Shown here: piece after piece, positions 35,341-47,130 of the stretch
Position numbering within the stretch: the stretch's first letter is position 1
Layout: each line of letters opens with the position of its first letter
NCBI GenBank assembly: GCA_013076295.1
Contig: RQOL01000374.1
Span: forward strand, 124,001-188,000
DNA length: 64,000 bases
DNA from: Sanderia malayensis
Lineage: Eukaryota > Cnidaria > Scyphozoa > Semaeostomeae > Pelagiidae
Direction of reading: 5' to 3'
Notes under the pieces: generated by a model
What the model was told of the DNA's origin: nothing
The model's database searches: none
Seen by the model: only the letters and a program-made list of their open reading frames with translations
Translations under genes and position numbers: made by a program

Positions 35341-37230
35341 TCCTCGGTAATGAGTAGGGTTTTTGTTACGAAACTTTAGTATACTCGAGCGAAAATGATA
35401 AGAAGCTGATGGGCTTCAAAAGTTAAGTTCAGTGAAATAACAAGCTTGTTTGCTTTGCTTTTTTTTTAATATTCCTTTCTTAATATTCCGTCTTACATAT
35501 ATACTTGTACTTTGCCGAAAAAAGCGCATGCGCAACAGGTTGCAGCCGGGTGGATTCCTGGGGACCTGGAAAATGCCATTTTTCTTTGGACAAGACCACA
35601 GGAATAGCATTCTGCTGAGAATATTTCAATACCAAATTTCACCATTTCAGTTCTGGCAAATGTCTTGGTTTCCAATCGTTTTCATAATTCGTTATTTCAC
35701 ATTTGTAATGACTTTGACATTTGAGCCAACCTCAAGACAAACTATTTAATCACGACAACAATTATGGCTTATTTTAAGCATTGCTCCTCATCAACAAATT
35801 CTTTGGCAAATGCGTGCAAAACCTGCGAACTTGGTAAGCCCGTTGTTGTTATACTTTGAATTCGTGCTTTCTTGTACTGGTAACATGCCCCCGACAAACC
35901 CTTTGTGCTTGCGCTTTCTTGTTCTAACGAGCTTTTCAATGAATTGTGACATGAAATCAAAATGTAAAAATCAATCTGTGCAAAAGGCAGCATTTTGTGA
36001 ACAATCTATTACGAAGAAGCATTTGTATATAGGGACATCCACATTTTTTAGGAACTCGGTAATGAGTAGGGTTTTTGTTACGAAACTTTAGTATACTCGA
36101 GCGAAAATGATAAGAAGCTGATGGGCTTCAACAGTTAAGTTCAGTGAATTAACAAGCTTGTTTGCTGTGCTTTTTTTTTTAATATTCCTTTCTTTTCGTG
36201 ATTCTAAGATAAGAATTGCATTTTGTCTTACATATACAGTGGAATCCCGCTATAACGAACTCTGTAGGGACCGAGAAAATAGTTCGCAATAGCGGGAGTT
36301 CGTTATACAGAAGGGACATTTTCTTATGAAGAACTACTTCCCAGAATCCAAGGGACCGGAGTTTTAGTTCGTAATAGCGGGAAGTTCGTTATAAACGGGG
36401 TTCGTTATAGCGGGATTCCACTGTATACTTGTACTTTGCCGAAAAAAGCGCATGCGCAACAGGTTGCAGCCGGGTGGATTCCTGGGGACCTGGAAAATGC
36501 CATTTTTCTTTGGACAAGACCACAGGAATAGCATTCTGCTGAGAATATTTCAATACCAAATTTCACCATTGCAGTTCTGGCAAATGTCTTGGTTTCCAAT
36601 CGTTTTCATAATTCGTTATTTCACATTTGTAATGACTTTGACATTTGAGCCAACCTCAAGACAAACTATTTAATCACGACAACAATTATGGCTTATTTTA
36701 AGCATTGCTCCTCATCAACAAATTCTTTGGCAAATGCGTGCAAAACCTGCGAACTTGGTAAGCCCGTTGTTGTTATACTTTGAATTCGTGCTTTCTTGTA
36801 CTGGTAACATGCCCCCGACAAAACCCTTTGTGCTTGCGCTTTCTTGTTCTAACGAGCTTTTCAATGAATTGTGACATGAAATCAAAATGTAAAAATCAAT
36901 CTGTGCAAAAGGCAGCATTTTGTGAACAATCTATTACGAAAGAAGCATTTGTATATAGGGACATCCACATTTTTTAGGAACTCGGTAATGAGTAGGGTTT
37001 TTGTTACGAAACTTTAGTATACTCGAGCGAAAATGATAAGAAGCTGATGGGCTTCAACAGTTAAGTTCAGTGAATTAACAAGCTTGTTTGCTTTGCTTTT
37101 TTTTGAATATTCCTTTCTTTTGTGATTCTAAGATAAGAATTGCTATTGTATTACATATGTATTTGTAGTTTGCCGGAAAAAAGCGCATGCGCAACAGGTT
37201 GTACCCGGGTGGATTCCTGGGGGTTACAAT
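35341..37230. repeat. Threefold tandem repeat upstream of the ATPase-like gene
   Basis: CTCGGTAATGAGTAGGGTTT recurs at about 35341, 36056 and 36981; two full units (roughly 715 and 925 bp, the second enlarged by a MITE) and a partial third are present. Each full unit contains, on the minus strand, a short frame ending KEFVDEEQCLK and a stop (35769-35993), frameshifted in the second copy by one extra A. Related DNA occurs at 43430-43560 and 63545-64000, in each case upstream of a minus-strand gene. 34635-35340 between gene and repeat shows only a C-rich tract near 35110. Confidence 0.85.
36237..36423. mobile_element. Tc1/pogo-type MITE with CAGTGGAATCCCGC ends
   Basis: 187 bp between TA target duplications (36235-36236, 36424-36425). 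The terminal inverted repeat is CAGTGGAATCCCGCTATAAC and its mirror. The first tandem copy at 35505 keeps the empty site CATATATACTT, which proves insertion after the tandem duplication. Confidence 0.93.
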
Positions 37231-37450
37231 CCGATTGAAGCTAATCAATACTTCGATTTAAAGTAAAGTCACAGTCACAGCAACAACAATGAAAACATGT
37301 TTGTTAGAACAATGTCAAGCCAATCTGTAAGGTTTGGCCACATTGCACTGAATTAATATAATAATATGCATATGTTTATACAGGGTGAATACCTTATTAA
37401 TTCTAGAAAGTATTGTTTCAACAAGGGCCCTGTTAAATTGAAAAACTTAA

Positions 37451-37699
37451 ATACCGTAAATTCTCTATTAGGCCCCGGGGGCTTATTGAAATACAGCACT
37501 TTTAAGGGGGCTTATTAGAGAAGGGTGGTACAACATGTGTAAAAAGACGTTATCAGCAGTATATCAATGCTTATATTTGAGTCTTTGATGTCATGATAAC
37601 TATTCAACCTGATCAAGTTCAAAACCTTTATATAGTTTTGCATCATTAAAATTTCGGGGGGGGCTTAATTGAGAGGGGGCTAAAAAGAGAATTTACGGT
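37451..37699. mobile_element. MITE with ACCGTAAATTCTCT ends
   Basis: About 250 bp, with inverted ends TACCGTAAATTCTCT / AGAGAATTTACGGTA and G-rich inner parts (GGCCCCGGGGGCTTATT, GGGGGGGGCTTAATT). No coding capacity. Confidence 0.85.
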
Positions 37700-37980
37700 A
37701 TTGGAAAGTTAATGATAGTAATCCTAATACGATGTAAAACTGGTCGAGGTAATTACTAGAATTTTTAGAAGAAATCGTTTCAACAAGAATATCTTATTTA
37801 CAGGGAATCACTTTACTCCTTCAGTAATGATCTAAATCGAAAAAAGAGTACAAAAGTTAATGCTAGTACTAGTTAATTAATAAATAAGGGAAGTTCGTTG
37901 TAACAGCGAAGTCCTTGAAATCAAAATGATTTTCTTGCTTCTTCAGAATGTTGACCAACGGCTCTGTTCTCACTTGTTTT

Positions 37981-40900
37981 CAGGGGCAAACAATGAATTT
38001 CATGTTTTCGTCCCTTGACACATGCCCTCCGCTGTTTTCTTCAATTTGGCGTTTTTGCCGAGTCACCAGCTTTTCATTGTGATAGTAATCCTACAAATAT
38101 TTAAAAGCGTTAAGTTGTGATGGAAGCTGTCCACAGAATCGCAGCATATTATACTCCCATCTATTTGATGCCAATCTTGAATCAAGTAAGTGTGAACTAT
38201 TACTTTAAGTTAGCAGTATAGCACAGCAAAACAGTATAGTAAGCATATCTAGATGGGTGTGAAGTCTATAAACTGATATCAGCTTGATGTTGAATCTTGT
38301 AGGTATTCAAAAAATGAAACAGTGCTCACCTGAAGATAGTTATACAGAAAATGGACATGGAAATTTTGCATGCATGAGGATCGTAACCTTGTTACATTTT
38401 TTCTGTGATTTTCGGATTCTTGGTAGCTGGACTTTACAGTATTTGCTTGAAGGCACAGATTTATGTCGTGATATTCACAGAGAGAAGATTTATGGGGGTT
38501 GGAAGATGTATGAAATCTGTCACCCATGACATAGTGGCGGTTGCTGGTTGTTGTTTCTGACCCATCGCTATACTCAACTGGGACAATTTCTCTTGCATTC
38601 ATGAGCTGTTGAGAAATGAAAGCGTGTGAAATGCACTGTCCGAGCATTTTCCGTTCATAATCTTGCAAAATACAAAAGACTACAAAGTAGCATAACAAGT
38701 AAAGCTGCGCTCTCACAGATTTTGGTGGCCGATCTATCTGTGGAGTTTCAAAACATCCATCGTATTCGCCCCACAGCTCATTGGCTTTATCTGGATGTCG
38801 GTTGTTGATATGTTGCCTGAATGTGCAAGCAGTGTCGGTGAAGAAAAGTGTTGGCTGGTGCTTGAGGGATAGATACAAGTCCGCTGCGTCTCGCACAGAT
38901 TCAGTCAAGATAAGAAACTTTGAGGCAACTGTACACTGTTAACAAACAAGAGACAGCGAAGTTAACTCCAATTTAAGTGCCAAAGTAGAAAAACATGAGT
39001 TAACTCGCAAACCAAGTAACAATTGCACCGTGATTGTAACCATGATTATTAAGTTAGTCATAAGTAATATAATTACCACAGTTAATTTTGTTAGATCTGT
39101 TAGGAAACGGACGATGCTTTCTGAAATTCGCGTATTTAAATATTGCAATGGAGTATCTGCCTTTGTAAATTATGCAATTATTGTAGTAAATTACTTACAC
39201 CATGACGGCAAACGATATGGTAAAATCCTCCAGTGTGACCCTGGGATTTGGTAAACCCATGGCAAGCGGATTTGCCCACAAGGATTGATGCATATAGCTG
39301 GTTCAGTTTGTGCTTCAACATATCCTGAAATGTGAATATTCAACCGTAAATAATGCATTTTTTCATGCATTATAAAGAATGAAGCTACGAATTGACAAAA
39401 GAATACGAATTTTATAGGTCTTCATTCTATGCTTACTGTTGACGCTCCTCGCACATTTTCAATTTTGCATTCGGATGCCAATGATATTAGGTCTTGTTTT
39501 CCCAACCTATCTATTTGGTTAATTGTAAACTTCTTGTCCTTCAGAATTTTTGACAAATCATTGCATCCCCTGAAAGGTATTGTAGTGATAAGCTTAAAAT
39601 TCTTGAATTAAAGGGACGTGGTGTCATTTGGCGAAACTGCATACATTAATTCCACGATGCAATACATTTAGATGTAAAAGCTGATGGGTTATAGATGTTG
39701 GCAATGCTGATGTACTCCGAGGTATGTACCAGCTTTGGGATTAGGATGCTAGACAAACTATGACCTATGAAAATGCTTAAATGACAGAACAGGCATAAAA
39801 TGCCCGCTCTTACGATTTAAACTAAAGTTTCTATTGCTTGAATTTGAAATCAACACACCGTCAATTTGCGTTGCTGCAGCTTTCAAGTAGATACTTTTTT
39901 TGTGCCCTTCCGTATTAATTTCGTGCTGTCTTTGTTTTGGTGGAATGATTGGTGGGATGTCTTTGAAATTCATTTTAAATTTTTTAGATGATTTGGAAAA
40001 TAGTGATTTTTCTATGACGAAGGAGCGGATGATGTCAAGTGCCTCTTCCAGATGAGTACTGCCCTCTGAGATGTCCAAGTCTTGACTCTCATCATTGTTT
40101 AACGAAATCTGCAAAATAATGATATGCAGTTGTACAGGACAGATATACAAGCTTTTGATATGCAGATCTATGCTTGAATATTATGACACAACGAGCCAAA
40201 TGTCGCCATGGAATTGCTGTTTTCTCCCACTTCCATTGGCTATGCGCTCAGATAACTAGGACGTTACGACTTCAAACAAACCTCGTTTAATGAACAACAG
40301 TTTTTTTCGTTGCCATCTCCTAAATATACTTTTCCAACTATACCACATAATCCACAGATTGTATCATCTAAGGTGCGTTCGGTCATAGCTTCGAAACCAT
40401 AGAATCCACTGTACAGCACTTCAGTTAGGTATTCTAAAGAGTCACTGGGATGATTTTCCTGCGATTGAGATAACAATATTATAATTATTCTAATGGATGT
40501 AGCTAGCTCACTAGCTTTCTGAAAGTCAACGCATCTTGACTTTTATTTCTGTTGACTTTAGATTCGTGTGTTTCTATAAAAGTATAATCATAATTAGAGA
40601 TTAGAGACGATGTCGACCTTCTAAGTTATTTTAAATGTAATTGGCCTTACTGCTTCTGTTCTTGCAAGGATGGATCTGATCTTCGCACTAATGAAGTTTG
40701 TTACAGGGAATCCTTCTTTAAACAGTTCCCGCCAGTCGAGCATGATGTCTAAGCCAACCATAATTTTGTTGCATGCGTTGAAATAACCTGTACAAGAAGA
40801 CATTTTTAAAACTAACTATAATAAGCATACATTTACACATGCTTTTGAGTATAAATACATACAATGGCAAATATGGCTGGATATAATGGAAGATATATAG

Positions 40901-43279
40901 CCAGCTCAATTCTCGTAAAGAGCGTCAAAAGGCTTTTCGAATCCTTCTGATAATTCAATTTGAATACAGGGCATTGCAAAGATATTGCAGTTTGAATCAG
41001 CTGCTACAATAACGAGATAGGACAGAGGTGATTGCATGATATCATTTTTTCTCAGCAATACTTCAATAATATCATTAGAAAATCAATCTTGCCATGAAGT
41101 CACATCCTTTGAGCAGCACCTGCTTACCTTTTTCAATTGGAAATGGCGTGTTGATGGCCCGACACTCTGAGTTCTTGCATTTTTTAATTTTGATATTGAT
41201 GGGCATGAAAGCACTTCTGTTGGAGAAAAGGTACCCATTGCCACCTATTGATTTTGAGCCCTGGGGAAACAATGATTCTCCCAGAAGCCACCCACATCGT
41301 TCACATTCAGAATTTTCGGGCTCAAATGTTACAATGTTGCCTTCTTGCTTTACATCGATGTCCACTGCCGTGACGTACTTTTTGGGAATTTGATACGGGA
41401 TTTTTCTCTGCATATGTAATGCAATTGTTGCTGACCGCTGTCTGGCACGAGGTTCTGCATCTTCAAGTTCGATTGCTTTGTTCGTACCCTGCAGTGGAGT
41501 ATCACTTGAACAGAGAGCCTGGTTATTGTCAGTTTTCTCCATCAGTTTCCTGGCTAACAACACAAAGTGCAAATGTGTACACATTGTCTTCCTTTTAACC
41601 TGAAACGATTTGGATTTTGCATCTTGATGACTTGCAATGTTTTAACATGTGTAACACAATTCTATGGCATTGGATTATCTGTTTAAAAAACTATTCTGAA
41701 TGTCTGGTAAAGATTGTTTGAAATGATATGTTGGAAATTCTGAGCCAAAAATTAGCAATTAAGTTGAATTAATTTAGTTAGCTGTTTGGCAATATTGTTT
41801 TCAGTTGATCAATGTTTGTGTGAATATCAATGCCGAATACCCTACGTTCTTTATTACAGTAAAAGCCCGCATATAAGAACCAGCACGTTTTGCACCAGCC
41901 TATTGTTAAAAAAACAAAAGGCCATTGTTTCTTCTATTGTGTTGAGAAGAAATGTCAGTCTGATGAAGGCTCTTAATGCATTGGTACTTATATGCGGGTT
42001 TTTACTGTACGCCCACCCTTAACTCAGTGCCACCCTTTGATTAAGCCCCCTCCAAAGGATATATCGTTCATAATATGGCCCCATGGGGGCTAGTCTCTTT
42101 ATTCATGTTTTTCAACATACTTAGACGTACATATCGCCTCAAAAATAAAATCATACGGACCATTGTGGCTGCTACAGAATGAACCCTCCCCATCTAATAC
42201 GTTCCTAAAAGTATAGTGATTGGTTGCTATATTATTGTTCTAAAACTACCGTGTTGTTTTAGTTTTGAAACAATAAGTTTCTATTGTCCCATTAACAGAA
42301 AAATTATTTCGAATGTTATTCTTACCTTATTTTCTTCATTAAGCTAGGGGTGCTTATTAATCCCTCATTTTTTAGATTGGAGCATTTCTCATAATCTTCA
42401 ATCGAATAATATATTTAAAAATATATCACTTTTATTTAATACTGTAATTAGGCAATACTTGTATTTAGGTAATTAGGTAGTGTTGCATCAAAGCTGTAAA
42501 TGAAGTAATACCTGCTTCGTACGGCCGTATGATCTTTTGCAAGAAATCGAAGAGCATTCTAAGTTATCCGTCTTATTTATTCTGACATGAACATATCCAA
42601 GGGTATGCGAGGAACAAGCATCTCCTAGTACAGCATAGTTTTTGTCAGAAGTTTTCACCACTGTTGGCAGATGTTGATGCTCGTTTTGAATTCTCTTCAG
42701 CTCTGCAACCTAGATAATGAAAATAATAATAATAATAATAGCAATAATGATTTGCTCTACACACAGGAGCGTCGTCATAAACTAAACACTAACACAATAA
42801 TCAAGCAATTGACTCACCATTTCTTGATCTGGAAGCCCTTCTTGAATCTGTTCAGCTGTGAATTTGATGGAGTATTCTGGTTGTGTGGGAGCCTGATCTA
42901 AGTGCCGACAAGTGAACTGGCTCAGTTTTCCACTGGCCTGATAAGCACCCCTGACATCCTTACACTTTTGGGTGAAGCAGATTTTTTCTTCTTCACTGTG
43001 AACCACAAATTCACGATTATTGCGTGTTGTTGTTTTCACGGAACGTATAGAATACACCTTCCCAGATGGCAATTCTTTTCTATATACCTCGACAGAGGAT
43101 GAAATTTCCTTTTTAAACTGCTTCGTTGGATATGAGTATGAACCTCCAAGTGAATGGCCACACGTGCAGTTTTTCGGTTTACCTCTATTCGGATATTGTT
43201 TTCCGCAGTTTTCGCAAGTACCGTGGCCTCGTTTGCTACCCTTCGGTAGGCCTTCAAAAAGTGCCTGTTTTTCTGCCAT
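37981..43279 (-). CDS. KDZ/HMGXB3-like gene, about 11 exons
   Basis: Exons in order: 42818-43279 (ATG 43279, MAEKQALFEG), 42512-42709, 41128-41599, 40651-40787, 40282-40458, ~39814-40108, 39437-39569, 39199-39324, 38717-38935, 38330-38605, and a last one from 38090 to a TGA near 37981. Exon 1 has a Cys cluster (CENCGKQYPNRGKPKNCTCG); exon 3 a zinc ribbon (CERCGW, CKNSEC); exon 5 CGLCG with GDGNEKNCC; exon 7 a SAP-like helix pair. Exons 8-10 carry the stretch shared with HMGXB3-like/KDZ-type proteins: GFYHIVCRHG, ESVRDAADLYLSLKHQP, YVMGDRFH, NPHKSSLCEYHDI, SCMQNFHVHFLYNYL. Junctions 1-5 and 8-10 join in phase; 6 to 7 does not as I read it, so a junction is mis-set or the copy is damaged. Function is inferred to be transposase-derived; catalysis is not demonstrated. 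Confidence 0.65.
41857..42007. mobile_element. MITE with CAGTAAAARCC ends in an intron
   Basis: 151 bp between TA duplications (41855-41856, 42008-42009). Ends CAGTAAAAGCCCGCATATAA and mirror. Same family as 27440-27628; lies in intron 2 of the KDZ-like gene. Confidence 0.85.
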
Positions 43280-43429
43280 ATAGTAATTTCCCTGTATACT
43301 TCCACTGTATGTCAAGCAAAGCAACGTTTCAAGTACATATCTGGCAAAGCACGAATGAACACAACATAAAGCTCTATCTTGTTATGCACTGCACGGGTCC
43401 CGTTTGTAATTCCTTAGTTCGCATGTTTG

Positions 43430-43570
43430 ACATTTGATCTAATTGTAACACAGAATTTCATCACGACAACGATTAGGGTTTTTTTGTAAACATTGCTCCT
43501 CATCACCAAGTTCTTGGAAAGTGCTTGCAAATCGTATGAATTTATACAGACAGTGGGATGGAGAGTTTTG
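43430..43570. repeat. Diverged copy of the 35-kb repeat next to the KDZ-like gene start
   Basis: ATCACGACAACGATTAGGG and CATTGCTCCTCATCACCAAG align with 35745-35830. It lies 150 bp upstream of the KDZ-like ATG, in the same orientation as the repeats upstream of the ATPase-like genes. 43571-44190 has no recognisable feature. Confidence 0.6.
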
Positions 43571-44189
43571 TTCTTATAGATGAACGGTTGCAATGCCTTG
43601 GAGGGAAAGCTGGGGGATGTTGAGGCAGCCCGGAAAGGGGTTCTATGTGCGACTTCTGCAAATAAATTTTCGTACTTTTTACGCAAATTATGCATTTAAA
43701 TGGGATAAGAACAGCATTTGCATATTTTGTATCAATTGTACCAAGGAAAGCGAAGCGTAGTAAAAAAGCGAAGTAATAACCTGTGGAAAATTGTCTTTCT
43801 ATCGAATTATAAATGCGACAATGTGCATGTGAAAATGTACATGTGAAAACATGAAAAAAGGCTAAAATGTTTATAATTTCTCACCTCCGTATCTGTACGC
43901 ACATTTCAACATGCAGTTCTACCCAAATGTGCAGTTGTAAAAATATTCGTGCAGTTTTGAAGAAGATACTTTGCAATTTTAGAATGTTTAATAATAACAG
44001 CTGTTCGTTTACTGGATGAAAAGTGATTAACAGAATACGTAATATATCTCAGTATTATAGCAGTAGGTTTGTTTGTTGTAATAATTGAGGGCTTGAAATG
44101 AATTCATCAATTCAACAATGTTTTACTTATTTAAATGTTCCTTCAATTTCTTTTGTTCTTTTTTACTGTTCTAACATTGGTCTTCACCC

Positions 44190-47130
44190 AAACAATTAAA
44201 AAACAAGGGCAGTGCTCCGGGATGTGCAACAGAGAAGGTAAGTGGTTCAAGATGCGAATGAAATGAAGAATGAAATTAGCACCTCTTTCATCATCTGCTG
44301 CAATAGCATAGAGGTAGTGCCATGGGTGTGCAACAGAGAAAGTAAGTGGCTCAAGAAGCGGTTCTGTACGGCTGAATTTTAATACTTTTCAAGCTAATTA
44401 AATAGTTAGAATGAAATAAGATTGACATTAGCACCTCTTTCGTTATCTGTTGCAGTAACGTGGAGGTGGTGCTACGGGGTGTGCACCGCCCAGGTAGGTG
44501 GTGCAAATTGCGTTACTTGAGAAATGAGTTTATTACATTTAAATTAACTGAAATATTTGAAATGGGATGACATTGACATTTGCATCATTGCAATCATCGG
44601 TTGCAGTAGCGTGGAGGTAGTGCTACGGGTTGTGCACCGACCAGGTAGGTGGTGCAAATTGCGTTACTTGAGAAATGAGTTTATTACATTTAAATTAACT
44701 GAAATATTTGAAATGGGATGACATTGACATTTGCATCATTGCAATCATCGGTTGCAGTAGCGTGGAGGTAGTGCTACGGGGTGTGCACCGCCCAGGTAGG
44801 TGGTGCAAATTGCGTTACTTGAGAAATGAGTTTATTACATTTAAATTAACTGAAATATTTGAAATGGGATGACATTGACATTTGCATCATTGCAATCATC
44901 GGTTGCAGTAGCGTGGAGGTAGTGCTACGGGGTGTGCACCGCCCAGGTAGGTGGTGCAAATTGCGTTACTTGAGAAATGAGTTTATTACATTTAAATTAA
45001 CTGAAATATTTGGAATGGAATGACATTGCAATTGCATAATTTCGATCATCGGTTGCAGTAGCGTGGAGGTAGTGGTACGGGGAGCGTAACCAACAAGGTA
45101 AGTGGTGCAAATTGCGCTACTTGAGAAATGAATTTATTACATTTAAATCAACTGAAGCATTTAGAATGGAATGACATTGACATTTGCATCATTTCGATCA
45201 TCAGTTGCAGTAGCGTGGAGGTAGTGCTACGGGGAGCGTAACCAACAAGGTAAGTGGTGCAAATTGCGCTACTTGAGAAATGAATTTATTACATTTAAAT
45301 CAACTGAAGCATTTAGAATGGAATGACATTGACATTTGCATCATTTCGATCATCGGTTGCAGTAGCGTGGAGGTAGTGCTACGGGGTGTGCACCGACCAG
45401 GTAAGTGGTTCGGTATGAAGTGGAGGTAAGTCAATTTACATTGGTATAAACATAATTATCATTTATCCATGATTACTCTGATATCTAAATGTTTAACTTA
45501 CTTTCGATCATTCTCGCGTAAAGTAAATGGTAAATTATCGCAAAAACACAACAAAGCGAGGTTGAAGACCAAGGGAGGCATGACGCACGTGGTTGAATTA
45601 AGCAAGGGGACATTGCTCGATGCGTGAAAATCAAGGGGGGATAAATTCACTTTGCGTGTTCTCTAGAGGTGTTTTCTTGTAACAAAAAGTTGATCCGCCT
45701 CCCCTTACATTTTTATGCGTCAGCGTATGACCCCTTGCAAGTGAGGCCATTTGAGCGATGTCCCATTACTGTCATGCTCCACTATCACTATGTTTCTAGT
45801 CTAATATCAGCGTTCTGGTAGATAAACTGTCCCTAACTGTTTTTATGGCTCGAACTTTTCCTTACTACGCAATCCGACAACTAAACTTCACTCTCTATCA
45901 TTACTTATCTAATTTATTTAATTATCTATTTTGTAGTAGTCAGTGCAGTTAACATTGTATATCAATTTAAATGACTTACCTGGCTCTTGAACCACTTACC
46001 TGGTCGGTGCACACCCCGTAGCACTACCTCCACGCTACTGCAACCGATGATCGAAATGATGCAAATGTCAATGTCATTCCATTCTAAATGCTTCAGTTGA
46101 TTTAAATGTAATAAATTCATTTCTCAAGTAGCGCAATTTGCACCGCTTACCTTGTTGGTTACGCTCCCCGTAGCACTAATTCAACGCTACTGCAACCGAT
46201 GATTGAAATGATGCAAATGTCAATGTCATTCCATTCTAAATGCTTCAGTTGATTTAAATGTAATAAATTCACTTCTCAAGTAATGCAATTTGCACCACTT
46301 ACCTTGTTCGTTACACTCCCCGTAGCACTACCTCCACGCTACTGCAACCGATGATCGAAATGATGCAAATGTCAATGTCATTCCATTCTAAATGCTTCAG
46401 TTGATTTAAATGTAATAAATTCATTTCTCAAGTAGCGCAATTTGCACCACTTACCTTGTTCGTTACACTCCCCGTAGCACTACCTCCACGCTACTGCAAC
46501 CGATGATCGAAATGATGCAAATGTCAATGTCATTCCATTCTAAATGCTTCAGTTGATTTAAATGTAATAAATTCATTTCTCAAGTAGCGCAGTTTGCACC
46601 ACTTACCTTGTTCGTTACACTCCCCGTAGCACTACCTCCACGCTACTGCAACCGATGATCGAAATGATGCAAATGTCAATGTCATTCCATTCTAAATGCT
46701 TCAGTTGATTTAAATGTAATAAATTCATTTCTCAAGTAGCGCAATTTGCACCACTTACCTTGTTCGTTACACTCCCCGTAGCACTACCTCCACGCTACTG
46801 CAACCGATGATCGAAATGATGCAAATGTCAATGTCATTCCATTCTAAATGCTTCAGTTGATTTAAATGTAATAAATTCATTTCTCAAGTAGCGCAATTTG
46901 CACCACTTACCTTGTTCGTTACACTCCCCGTAGCACTACCTCCACGCTACTGCAACCGATGATCGAAATGATGCAAATGTCAATGTCATTCCATTCTAAA
47001 TGCTTCAGTTGATTTAAATGTAATAAATTCATTTCTCAAGTAATGCAATTTGCACCACTTACCTTCTCTGTTGCAGACCCATGGCACTACCTCTACGCTA
47101 TTGCAACAGATGATGAAAGAGGTGCTTATG
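44190..47130. repeat. Inverted pair of tandem 151-bp arrays (foldback)
   Basis: Left array 44190-45420, about nine units in direct orientation; right array 45980-47125, about eight units in reverse complement. Each unit has GTAGCGTGGAGGTAGTGCTA, GGTAAGTGG and an AT-rich tail. The 550-bp spacer is also partly palindromic (GGGGACATTGCTC / GAGCGATGTCCC). Outer units are more diverged (AACAGAGAAGGTAAGTGG) than inner ones. No ORF. Confidence 0.9.

Noticed and set aside
42720..42752. (AAT)n tract as a LINE tail
   Set aside because: No LINE coding sequence precedes it; a plain microsatellite in an intron.
44190..47130. CRISPR-like regular spacing of repeats
   Set aside because: Units are contiguous 151-bp tandem repeats without unique spacers, in two orientations, in animal DNA.
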